From Pandoraea terrigena (GTDB taxonomy: Bacteria > Pseudomonadota > Gammaproteobacteria > Burkholderiales > Burkholderiaceae), in the NCBI RefSeq assembly GCF_902459705.1, contig NZ_CABPRU010000002.1, positions 558,001-622,000 on the forward strand: a stretch of DNA of 64,000 nucleotides, written 5' to 3'. A program made the position numbers and the translations under genes. A model generated the notes under the pieces. That model saw only the letters and a program-made list of their open reading frames with translations. It was not told the origin of the DNA and ran no database searches. Position 1 is the stretch's first letter. Every line of letters starts with the position of its first letter. Shown one piece after another: positions 56,402 to 64,000 of the stretch.

Positions 56402-57292
56402 ATGAAATCCACACCGCGTCCGATCGATGCCGCCGCGCTTGCCATCATGTTTGGCCTGTGTGCGGTATGGGGCGGCCAGCAGGTCGCCGTCAAACTGGCG
56501 GTCCCCGTCGTGCCCCCCGTGCTGCAGGCCGGCTTGCGCTCCCTGATCGCGACCGTGCTGGTCGGCGGCTGGATGCTGTGGCGCCGTCAGAAGCTCATCA
56601 CCGGTGACGGCACTTTGCCGGCAGGCCTCCTCGCGGGCTTGCTCTTTTCGCTGGAATTCCTCTGCATCTTCGTTGGCCTGACGCACACGACCGCCTCGCG
56701 CATGGCCGTCTTCCTGTATTCGGCCCCCTGCTTTACCGCCATCGGCCTGCACTGGACGGTGCCGAGCGAACGGTTGCGTCCGATGCAATGGCTCGGCATG
56801 GCCGTTGCCTTCTGCGGCATCGTCGTGGCGTTCTCCGACGGCAGCGGCTCGGACCTCGCGACAACATGGCCGGGTGACCTGCTCGGCATCCTCGCCGGCG
56901 TGTTCTGGGGAACGACGACGGTGATCGTTCGGGCGTCGCGCCTGGCAAGCGCCGCGCCATCGAAGACGCTGCTCTACCAACTCGCCGTCTCGGCTGTGTT
57001 GCTGTGCACACTGGCCCTGGGCACTGGGAACGTGCACGTCGGCCCGATGACCGCCACGACATGGGTGAGCCTCGCCTATCAGTCCATCGGCGTCGCGTTT
57101 GCGAGCTATCTGATCTGGTTCGGGATGTTGACGCGCTACAGCGCCGCCCGCCTTGCGTCATTCTCGTTCCTGAGCCCGCTCTTCGGTGTGACGTTCGGCG
57201 TGCTGGTGCTCGGCGAATCGGTCGGCTGGCGCTTTGCCGGCGCAGTCGTGCTCGTGTTCGCCGGGATCAGCCTGGTGAACCGGCGCCACTGA
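56402..57292 (+). CDS. EamA-family (DMT superfamily) transporter
   Basis: A 296-residue inner-membrane protein with ten helices formed by two EamA repeats. The first repeat starts [34 protein letters not shown], and the second around [19 protein letters not shown]. These are metabolite exporters of varied substrates. ATG 56402 starts [18 protein letters not shown]. Its 3' end overlaps the convergent rsmA gene by 26 bases. Confidence 0.9.
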   Translation: MKSTPRPIDAAALAIMFGLCAVWGGQQVAVKLAVPVVPPVLQAGLRSLIATVLVGGWMLWRRQKLITGDGTLPAGLLAGLLFSLEFLCIFVGLTHTTASRMAVFLYSAPCFTAIGLHWTVPSERLRPMQWLGMAVAFCGIVVAFSDGSGSDLATTWPGDLLGILAGVFWGTTTVIVRASRLASAAPSKTLLYQLAVSAVLLCTLALGTGNVHVGPMTATTWVSLAYQSIGVAFASYLIWFGMLTRYSAARLASFSFLSPLFGVTFGVLVLGESVGWRFAGAVVLVFAGISLVNRRH

Positions 57293-58100
57293 TCGCGCGC
57301 GCGAGCGTCACGTATTCGTCGACCGGAACGTCCTCGGCGCGACGGGTGAGATCGAATCCGAGCGCGTCGAAATCGACACGGTCGCGGTAACTGTGCAGCG
57401 TGTTGCGCAGCATCTTGCGGCGCTGCGAGAACGCCTGTGCCACCACGGCTCCGAACACATCCAGATCGACCTGCGGCAGGTCCGCCACGGCACGCGGAAT
57501 CATCCGCACCACGGCCGAATCGACCTTGGGTGGCGGATTGAACGCCTGCGGCGGCACGTCGAGCACCTTGTCCATCCAGTAGCGATACTGGAGCATGACC
57601 GAGAGTCGGCTGTAGTTGCTCGATCCCGCGGGCGCGACCATACGTTCGACCACTTCGTCCTGCAGCATGAAGTGCTGGTCGCGCACGAGCGTCGCGTAAC
57701 GCATCAGATGAAACAGCAACGGGCTGGAGATGTTGTACGGCAGATTGCCGACGATGCGCAGCGGGGCTTCGTCACGCCGATCCTCCGGCACGAGCGACCC
57801 GAAGTCGAAGTCCAGCGCATCGCCCGCGTGCACGCTCACGCGCTCGCCGAACTTGCGTGTGAGGCGCGCGACCAGGTCACGGTCGAGTTCGACCACGTGC
57901 AGATGGGCCAGCCACTCGGTGAGCGGCGTCGTCAGCGCGCCCAACCCTGGCCCAATCTCGACCATCAGATCGTCGGTGCGCGGCGAGATCGCACCCACGA
58001 TCGCATCGATCACGCCCATGTCGACGAGAAAATTCTGACCAAAACGTTTGCGCGCCACGTGGCCCTGTTGGACGCCCGTGCGCTTCGATGCGCTACTCAT
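57267..58100 (-). CDS. rsmA: 16S rRNA dimethyladenosine transferase
   Basis: A 277-residue SAM-dependent methyltransferase (KsgA) that dimethylates A1518/A1519 of 16S rRNA. It has motif [12 protein letters not shown], the adenosine-binding NLPYN ([15 protein letters not shown]), and the C-terminal [14 protein letters not shown] segment. The start [27 protein letters not shown] fits. It begins nine bases after pdxA, last in the lptD-surA-pdxA-rsmA cluster. Confidence 0.97.
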   Translation of the reverse strand: MSSASKRTGVQQGHVARKRFGQNFLVDMGVIDAIVGAISPRTDDLMVEIGPGLGALTTPLTEWLAHLHVVELDRDLVARLTRKFGERVSVHAGDALDFDFGSLVPEDRRDEAPLRIVGNLPYNISSPLLFHLMRYATLVRDQHFMLQDEVVERMVAPAGSSNYSRLSVMLQYRYWMDKVLDVPPQAFNPPPKVDSAVVRMIPRAVADLPQVDLDVFGAVVAQAFSQRRKMLRNTLHSYRDRVDFDALGFDLTRRAEDVPVDEYVTLARAISGAGSPG

Positions 58101-58109
58101 GTGAATTCC

Positions 58110-59189
58110 TTATGAACGCGGTTTTGCGGCGTGCGAATCGCCGCTCGCGCCTGCGGTCAATGATGCGTGTGTCGCGGCGTTGGCCGCCATGGTGGCTGCC
58201 GTACGCAAGGCTTCAAGCAGGCTGCCGCTCTCGGCTTGCCCGGTGCCCGCGAGGTCGAGTGCCGTGCCGTGATCGACCGAGGTGCGGATGATCGGCAGGC
58301 CAAGCGTGATGTTGACGCCCGCGCCGAAGCTCGCGTACTTGAGCACTGGCAGTCCCTGGTCGTGGTACATCGCGAGGACCGCATCGGCCCCTTCGAGATG
58401 GCGCGGCTGGAACAGCGTATCGGCAGGATACGGGCCGCGGGCGTCGATGCCGGCGGCGCGCGCGTCGTCGAGCGCCGGCGTAATGACGTCGATTTCCTCG
58501 CGACCGAGGTAGCCCGACTCTCCTGCATGCGGGTTGAGCCCGGTCACGAGAATGCGCGGACGCGTCACGCCGAAGTGACGCATCAGATCGTGGTTGAGGA
58601 TGACGAGCGTTTGCAGCAGATCGTCGCGACGAATCGCACCAGGGACTTGCGCGAGCGGCAGATGCGTCGTCGCCAGCGCCACGCGCAGTCCGCCGCCGGC
58701 CAGCATCATCACGACGCGTGGCGTGCCGGTGCGCTCGGCAAGATATTCAGTGTGACCGGTGAAGGCCACGCCGCAGTCGTTGATCGTGCTCTTTTGCAGC
58801 GGCGCCGTGACGACGGCGTCATAGGTGCCGGCCAACGCGCCATCAATGGCGTCGTCGAGCAGAGCCAATACGTACCGGCCGTTGGCCGCGTCGAGATGGC
58901 CCGGCTGCGACGTGACGGCCAGCGGATGGTGCACGACACGTACGCGGGCGCCGTCGAGCAATGACTGCCAGGCATCGCCCAGCCCCACGGCCTGCGCGCG
59001 CGCCGCGAGCAGCGAGGCATCGCCGAGCACGGCGAACCGGCAATGGGCAAGGAGGGCGTCGAGGCGGACGTCGGTGTCACCTGCCGACGGGGACAGGCAC
59101 TTCACGAGTGCCTGCACCGTCAACTCCGGCCCGACGCCCGCCGGCTCACCCGTGGTGATGGCAAGGACGAAGGACCGGTCGGAAGTCAT
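58110..59189 (-). CDS. pdxA: 4-hydroxythreonine-4-phosphate dehydrogenase
   Basis: A 359-residue NAD-dependent enzyme for pyridoxal-phosphate synthesis. The three metal ligands are His in [11 protein letters not shown] (about residue 144), His in [12 protein letters not shown] (about 219) and His in [11 protein letters not shown] (about 275). It starts [23 protein letters not shown]. It has a roughly 20-residue Ala-rich C-terminal tail. The order surA-pdxA-rsmA is widely conserved. Confidence 0.97.
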   Translation of the reverse strand: MTSDRSFVLAITTGEPAGVGPELTVQALVKCLSPSAGDTDVRLDALLAHCRFAVLGDASLLAARAQAVGLGDAWQSLLDGARVRVVHHPLAVTSQPGHLDAANGRYVLALLDDAIDGALAGTYDAVVTAPLQKSTINDCGVAFTGHTEYLAERTGTPRVVMMLAGGGLRVALATTHLPLAQVPGAIRRDDLLQTLVILNHDLMRHFGVTRPRILVTGLNPHAGESGYLGREEIDVITPALDDARAAGIDARGPYPADTLFQPRHLEGADAVLAMYHDQGLPVLKYASFGAGVNITLGLPIIRTSVDHGTALDLAGTGQAESGSLLEALRTAATMAANAATHASLTAGASGDSHAAKPRS

Positions 59190-59240
59190 GCGTGAGAAGA
59201 GAAAGAGGACGGAGGGGGTGCGAACTGTCTCACGCCGCGC

Positions 59241-60608
59241 TTATTGCTGCGCGTTGTTGAGACGATAGTCGACATAAGCGCTGTCGCGCAGTTGCTGCAA
59301 CCAGTCGCGGTACTGCTGCTCGGCCTTGCGCCCCCGCAGTTCCTGCATCGCGACGTTGCGCTCCTGATCGCCGGAGACCTGCGACTCGCGATGACCCAGC
59401 ACCTGAATCAAGTGGTAGCCATATTCCGAGCGCACCGGGTCGCTGATCTGGCCGTCCTTGAGTTCGGACATGGCACGCTCGAATGCCGGCACCGTCTCGC
59501 CCGGCGAGATCCAGCCGAGATCTCCGCCCTGCGATGCCGAGCCGTCCGCCGAGAACTGTCGCGCGAAGTCGGCGAAATCGCCCTTGCCCGCTTCGATCTG
59601 CGCCTTGATATCGAGCAGCTTCTGACGTGCCTGCGCTTCCGACACGCCATCGCCCACCCGGATCAGGATGTGCCGCGCGTGGATCTGCGGCACGGTCATG
59701 CCCTGATCGCCCCCTTGCTTGCGGGTCTCGACGAGCTTGACGACGTGGAAACCGTTGTTGCTGCGAAGCACCTGCGGCACCACCGTCCCCGGCTGCAGCT
59801 TCTGAACCTGCGTGAGGTACAGATCGGGAATACGTTCGGGAATGCGAAAGCCCATGTCGCCACCGTTGGCGGCGTCGGAAGCGTCCGAATACTGCTTCGC
59901 AAGTGCAGCGAAGTCTCCTCCCGCTTTCGCCTTGTCCAGCGCTTCGCCGGCCTTCTTCTGCGCCGCGCTCACCTGGTCGGCCGTGGCGCCTTCGGGCAGC
60001 TTCACGAGGATTTCGCTCAGGCGGTATTCCGTCTCCGACGGCGCCGCCGTGGCACCGCGCTGTGCGGCGAGGAAGGTGTTGATCTCCGAATCGCTGACCT
60101 GCACGTGGCTGTCGACTTCACGATCGCGCAGGCGCGCCATCAGGATCTGTTCGCGCACTTCCTTGCGGAACGCGTCCCAGGGCACACCGGCCTGCGACAG
60201 ACGCGCCTTGTACTGATCGATGCTCAGGTGATTGTCGGCGGCAATGCGTTGCAGGGCCTGCTCGACGTCGGCGTCCTTCACGATGATGCCGTCTTCCTTC
60301 GCCCGCTGGAGCTGCACCTGCGTGACGATCATTTGCTCGAGCACCTGACGCTGCAGCATATCGGCGTCCGGAATCGGGCGCTTGGCGAGCGTGAGCTGGT
60401 GCTTGGCCTCCTCAATACGCGTGTCGAGCTCTTTGCGCGTAATGACGCTTTCGTTGACCACAGCCACGATGGAATCGACCGCGCGTGCGGACGAGGCGGG
60501 CGTACCCGCGACACGACTGCCGACCGGCGCCGGCTGGGCCACCGCCACCCCGGCGGCGAGACACAGGCTCGCCAGCAGCGAGGCACGCTTCACAAACATG
60601 TCATTCAT
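59241..60608 (-). CDS. surA: periplasmic chaperone / peptidyl-prolyl isomerase SurA
   Basis: A 455-residue periplasmic chaperone delivering outer-membrane proteins, including LptD, to the BAM complex. It has a signal peptide (FVKRASLLASLCLAAGVAVAQ), an N-terminal chaperone domain (VDSIVAVVNESVITRKELDTRI), and two parvulin domains (EILVKLPEGATADQV and HARHILIRVGDG). The start could be ATG 60608 or 60599; at 60608 the gene overlaps the lptD end by eight bases. Expressed with lptD. Confidence 0.95.
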   Translation of the reverse strand: MNDMFVKRASLLASLCLAAGVAVAQPAPVGSRVAGTPASSARAVDSIVAVVNESVITRKELDTRIEEAKHQLTLAKRPIPDADMLQRQVLEQMIVTQVQLQRAKEDGIIVKDADVEQALQRIAADNHLSIDQYKARLSQAGVPWDAFRKEVREQILMARLRDREVDSHVQVSDSEINTFLAAQRGATAAPSETEYRLSEILVKLPEGATADQVSAAQKKAGEALDKAKAGGDFAALAKQYSDASDAANGGDMGFRIPERIPDLYLTQVQKLQPGTVVPQVLRSNNGFHVVKLVETRKQGGDQGMTVPQIHARHILIRVGDGVSEAQARQKLLDIKAQIEAGKGDFADFARQFSADGSASQGGDLGWISPGETVPAFERAMSELKDGQISDPVRSEYGYHLIQVLGHRESQVSGDQERNVAMQELRGRKAEQQYRDWLQQLRDSAYVDYRLNNAQQ

Positions 60609-62961
60609 AGTTGCTGAATCGAGAAGGAATCTGGTTCGTCGGCGGCGCCTGATAACCCGGCACCCCAACCTTGAAGGCTTCCGTGGCGCTGTTGCCGGAT
60701 TTTGTCAAGCCTTTTAGCTCCAACTGCGCGAAGATGCGCGAAGTTGTCGTGGTGGCATTGGTCGCGTAGCGCTGGAGCCCCACCCGGAACGCCCAGCAGT
60801 CGGCATCATACTCGAAACCCGCCAGGGCATCGATGACGGTCTTGTCGGTGATACTGTAGTTCACGCGCCCCACCACCCCCAGCCGCGGTGTGATCGGCCA
60901 CTGGCCGGAAAGTTCGACCTGGTTGATCGGCGTGACGGTCAATGCGGTTTGTCCCACGACCGCCGTCGAGTTTCGCAGGTAGCGGTAATACACGTTGAAT
61001 ACCCGCCGCTCGCCCGGGCGCCAGGTCACACCGACATCCGACCGGTTGAACTGTGACGTGCTCGGGCTGTACTGCACGGCGGAGCTGAACGTGACGTTTC
61101 GGTAAAGCAGCGCCGATCCGCCGACCAGGAAGTCGGAGACCCCGGCGTCTTCGGCTGTGCCGCCCGGCATCGTCACGAGCGACCGGGTGAAGTTGTAACG
61201 CTGCGCGTACCAGACGCGGCCGCGCTCAATACCCGACTCCGCGTCGATCAGGCGCGAGGTCAGTGCCGCCGTCACGCGATTGGCGTCCTGAATCCGGTCG
61301 ACACCGATAAACGAGTTCTCGCTGAAAATTTCCGCCAGGTTGAAGTCGGATGTCGCGCTGTCGAAAATCGGAATGGAACTCTGGTTTCGATAAGGCGTGT
61401 AAACGTAGAACAGGCGCGGCTCCAGCGTCTGGCGCATCGCCGAGCCGAAGAGGTTCAGCGGGCGCTCGAACGTCAGCCCGGTATCGAGGCTGACCGTTGG
61501 CACCGTACGCGTGATCGACGAATGCATCGTCGAGCCGTTCGGATAATCGATGTTGTACGACGCCGCGTTGAAGATGACCTTCGGCACGACAAAGTAGCCC
61601 GGCGTCAGGATCGGGTAACTCAACGTAGGCTGGGCGTAGATACGCTCGCCGTTCGGTTGCCCCGTTGACGACGCAATCTGGAACCGGTTGTACCGGATCG
61701 GCATCGTGAAATCGAAACCGTGGAAGTCCAGCTTGTTATACGTTGCCGACAGTTCCGGCACCGATTCATACTGCGGCGCGCTTGGCGCGAGTGTCTGATA
61801 CTTCAGCACTCGAGCCAGGAACGACCAATTGCCGTACCCCCACGTCAACCCGGCTTCTCGGTTATACACGCGCTGCACGCCGGTCTGGAAATTGGTACCG
61901 GTACCGAAATCGTCCGGATACGTGTCGTCCGAGACTTTCGAGAAGTTGACGTAGCCATTCACGCCATAGCCGAGCGACTGGCTATGCTGCCATGTGAATG
62001 TGTAACGGGCATCCCCCGTAATCCGGTCCTTCGGCAAGTATTCGAGGTGGAACAACCCAGCGTAGGTCGGCTCCAGGTAGCGGAAGTCGCCAACGAGCAT
62101 CGTACCGCGCTTGGTCATGAAGCGAGGTGTGATCGTCAGGTCACGATTCGGCGCAATGTTGAAGTAATACGGCGTCGCCAGCTCGAAGCCCGTACGGCTC
62201 GACTGCGTGAAGGTCGGTGCCAGGAAACCCGAGCGGCGCTCGTTCGATGTCGGGAACGACAGGTACGGGCTGGCGAGAATCGGCACACCCTGGAAGAACA
62301 GGATGCCGTTGTACGCCGTGCCTTCCTGCTGCGCCTGATCGAAATCGAACTCGGACGCCTTGATGTACCAGGCCGGCGTCTTGCCGTCGTCCGTACACGC
62401 GCAGGCGGAGTAGGTGCCGCGCTGCAGCGTCACGACGTTGCTCGCCTCGACATCCGCACGCTCCGACTTCCCGCCTCCGCCCGTCACGAGCCGGTAGGTC
62501 GGCGTGAGCATATAGCCGTCGCCCGCACCGGTGTACATATGCGCCTCTGGGCCGAGGAACAGGTTGCCCCCCTGCGACAGACGGGCATTGCCACGCGCCA
62601 CAACTTCGTCCGAGTCCTGATCGTACGTCAGGCGATCGCCCTTCACGAACGAGCGGTACTTGCGCGCCTCGGCGTCGCCATCGACCGTCGCGTCCACGTT
62701 GGTCCGCCCGGTGAGGTGCATGCCGCGCACGTACATCGGCACGTCCTCACCGGCACCCAACGGGTTGTCGACGAGCGCCGGCACCGTGCGCAACACCAGG
62801 CCGTCGCTTTTGGCAATATCGGGAGGGGGGGCTTCCTGTGCACCGGCGAGCGAACACCACACTCCGGGCAAGGAGAGCAGCAGTGCCAGCGGCTTGCGCC
62901 GCGCGCGCATCAGGCGCCGCAGCGAAGAAACAGCATTCGTATTGACTTGTTTATCCGGCAT
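60601..62961 (-). CDS. lptD: LPS-assembly protein LptD
   Basis: A 786-residue outer-membrane protein forming the plug-and-barrel that inserts LPS. After a signal-like N-terminus (RRKPLALLLSLPGVWCSLAGAQ) comes the OstA/LptA-like jellyroll domain (DGDAEARKYRSFVKGDRLTYDQDSDEVVARGNARLSQGG) and then the LptD barrel. Cys residues occur as a CAC cluster (TYSACACTDDG) and in YDADCWAFRVGLQ, so the family disulfides may form. The start at ATG 62961 is inferred from the signal peptide; no ribosome site is obvious, and the open frame reaches 63255. Confidence 0.94.
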   Translation of the reverse strand: MPDKQVNTNAVSSLRRLMRARRKPLALLLSLPGVWCSLAGAQEAPPPDIAKSDGLVLRTVPALVDNPLGAGEDVPMYVRGMHLTGRTNVDATVDGDAEARKYRSFVKGDRLTYDQDSDEVVARGNARLSQGGNLFLGPEAHMYTGAGDGYMLTPTYRLVTGGGGKSERADVEASNVVTLQRGTYSACACTDDGKTPAWYIKASEFDFDQAQQEGTAYNGILFFQGVPILASPYLSFPTSNERRSGFLAPTFTQSSRTGFELATPYYFNIAPNRDLTITPRFMTKRGTMLVGDFRYLEPTYAGLFHLEYLPKDRITGDARYTFTWQHSQSLGYGVNGYVNFSKVSDDTYPDDFGTGTNFQTGVQRVYNREAGLTWGYGNWSFLARVLKYQTLAPSAPQYESVPELSATYNKLDFHGFDFTMPIRYNRFQIASSTGQPNGERIYAQPTLSYPILTPGYFVVPKVIFNAASYNIDYPNGSTMHSSITRTVPTVSLDTGLTFERPLNLFGSAMRQTLEPRLFYVYTPYRNQSSIPIFDSATSDFNLAEIFSENSFIGVDRIQDANRVTAALTSRLIDAESGIERGRVWYAQRYNFTRSLVTMPGGTAEDAGVSDFLVGGSALLYRNVTFSSAVQYSPSTSQFNRSDVGVTWRPGERRVFNVYYRYLRNSTAVVGQTALTVTPINQVELSGQWPITPRLGVVGRVNYSITDKTVIDALAGFEYDADCWAFRVGLQRYATNATTTTSRIFAQLELKGLTKSGNSATEAFKVGVPGYQAPPTNQIPSRFSNYE

Positions 62962-63092
62962 GTACGCAAACAGCGTGACAATCGAGGCGCCGCTTGCAGG
63001 CAGCCAATCCCGCGTGTCTGCACGGCATTGCCGGGACATTCGGGACGGTCGATCGAGGTCGAGAAACAGGGCGTCTGGAAAACATGATCGAG

Positions 63093-63099
63093 TATTATA
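63093..63099. promoter_or_regulatory. overlapping -10 elements in the lptD-amgK divergent region
   Basis: TATAAT reads on the minus strand (63099-63094), directed to lptD, and TATTAT (63093-63098) reads on the plus strand towards amgK. Neither has an obvious -35 hexamer at 17 bases. The two promoters, if real, overlap. Confidence 0.4.
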
Positions 63100-63124
63100 T
63101 GGCAAGACGTTTACGACCCCCATC

Positions 63125-64000
63125 ATGACCTCACACCCCACCGCCCCCGCGAGTGTTTCCAACACTTCCCACTCGCTCTCCAACGCCACCGATTCTCGCC
63201 TGCAAGCCCTCGGCCAGTGGCTCGCCGGCATCGCCGAACCGTTCGCGCTGGACATGGCGCAATGGGCGCCGGCCTCCGCCGACGCCAGCTTCCGGCGCTA
63301 CTTCCGCATCGGCAGCCACCATCCTGCGCATCCGAGCCTGATCGTGATGGACGCGCCGCCGCCGCAGGAGGATTGCCGCCCGTTCGTGCACGTTGCCCAA
63401 TTGCTTGATGAAGCGGGACTGCAGGCGCCGAAGGTACTTGCCGAAGATCTCGCGCAGGGCTTCCTGCTGCTCACGGACCTCGGGCGCGAGACGTATCTCG
63501 ACGTCATCAACGAGGACAACGCCCGCCCGCTCATGCGCGCAGCGCTCGATGCCCTGATCGTCTGGCAGACGCACTCTCGTCCGAACGTGCTGCCCGCCTA
63601 CGACACGGCGCTGCTCCAGCGCGAACTCGATCTGTTCCCGGACTGGTACGTCGGCAAACATCTGAAGGTGACGCTCGACGCAGACCAACGGGCGACGCTC
63701 GACCGGATCAATCAGTTGCTCATCGACAACGCGCTCGCGCAACCCAAGGTGTTCGTGCACCGCGATTACATGCCGCGCAACCTGATGCCCGGCCTGCCGG
63801 GCACCGAGGGCCCGGGCATTCTCGACTTCCAGGACGCCGTCTATGGGCCGCTCACGTATGACGTGGTCTCGCTGATGCGCGACGCCTTTCTCAGTTGGGA
63901 CGAAGAACGCCAGCTCGACTGGCTGGCGTATTACTGGGAACGTGCCCGCAAGGCCGGCCTGCCGGTCGACGCCGACTTCGGCGAGTTCTACCGTCAGGCG
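63125..64000 (+). CDS. amgK: anomeric sugar kinase (AmgK-like), truncated at the window edge
   Basis: 292 codons are visible without a stop, so the gene continues past the window. It is an aminoglycoside-phosphotransferase-fold kinase: a conserved N-terminal ASFRRYFRI, the Brenner-like catalytic HRDYMPRNLM (His-x-Asp-x4-Asn) and the metal-binding DFQDAVYGP. AmgK phosphorylates N-acetylmuramic acid or N-acetylglucosamine at C1 in peptidoglycan recycling, and its usual partner MurU would be expected just beyond. It diverges from lptD, as in Pseudomonas. Confidence 0.88.
   Translation, partial: MTSHPTAPASVSNTSHSLSNATDSRLQALGQWLAGIAEPFALDMAQWAPASADASFRRYFRIGSHHPAHPSLIVMDAPPPQEDCRPFVHVAQLLDEAGLQAPKVLAEDLAQGFLLLTDLGRETYLDVINEDNARPLMRAALDALIVWQTHSRPNVLPAYDTALLQRELDLFPDWYVGKHLKVTLDADQRATLDRINQLLIDNALAQPKVFVHRDYMPRNLMPGLPGTEGPGILDFQDAVYGPLTYDVVSLMRDAFLSWDEERQLDWLAYYWERARKAGLPVDADFGEFYRQA

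Overview
The window is about 63% G+C and densely packed with housekeeping genes in a Betaproteobacterial arrangement: recA-recX-DUF2889-sucCD, miaB-phoH-ybeY-corC-lnt, glyQS-gmhB-plsC, and lptD-surA-pdxA-rsmA. Gene order, SDR-type threonine dehydrogenase, MHS and tripartite-like two-component genes and protein sequences point to Burkholderiaceae, most likely Pandoraea or a close relative (inference from recognised families, no database search). I see no prophage, insertion sequence, CRISPR array, plasmid function or obvious island; this looks like core chromosome with some accessory transport loci.

Layout. 1-5.0 kb (leftward): start of an unknown gene, then sucD, sucC, a DUF2889 gene, recX and recA, with a recA-recX terminator and an SOS box. 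5.2-9.5 kb (rightward): OmpR-type regulator, TctE/QseC-type kinase and an MHS-family transporter. 9.6 kb: a self-contained tRNA-CAT gene with a consensus promoter and terminator. 10-14.5 kb: TerC protein, NhaR regulator with AI-2E transporter, TPR/glycosyltransferase-like protein. 15-18.1 kb: an ABC transporter with a fused double permease and a two-domain ATPase but no binding protein. 18.2-22.8 kb: outer-membrane barrel protein, a 47-residue membrane peptide, and the threonine catabolic pair kbl-tdh with a divergent XRE-cupin regulator. 22.9-26.5 kb: TetR regulator, divergent MFS exporter, NemA-like ene-reductase. 26.5-31.5 kb: MscS-type channel and a four-gene osmoprotectant ABC importer. 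32.4-39 kb: a GGDEF protein and the stress operon prkA-yeaH-spoVR followed by a coupled VOC gene. 40-42.8 kb: a Zn/Mn ABC importer led by a 40-residue membrane peptide behind a 19-bp palindrome. 42.9-56 kb: RNA modification/ribosome maturation, envelope, glycyl-tRNA synthetase, heptose, acyltransferase, metallopeptidase and glyoxalase genes, then rubredoxin. 56.4-64 kb: EamA exporter, rsmA, pdxA, surA, lptD and a truncated amgK on the right edge.

Several groups work together: sucCD (TCA cycle); kbl-tdh (threonine to glycine plus acetyl-CoA); PrkA/YeaH/SpoVR (stationary-phase or stress signalling of unresolved mechanism); LptD with its chaperone SurA. Most of the less expected material is regulatory or very small: tandem palindromes between kbl and its regulator, a palindrome inside the spacer of a TetR-controlled promoter, palindromes ahead of two ABC loci, a leader hairpin ahead of glyQ, and two membrane microproteins (40 and 47 residues).
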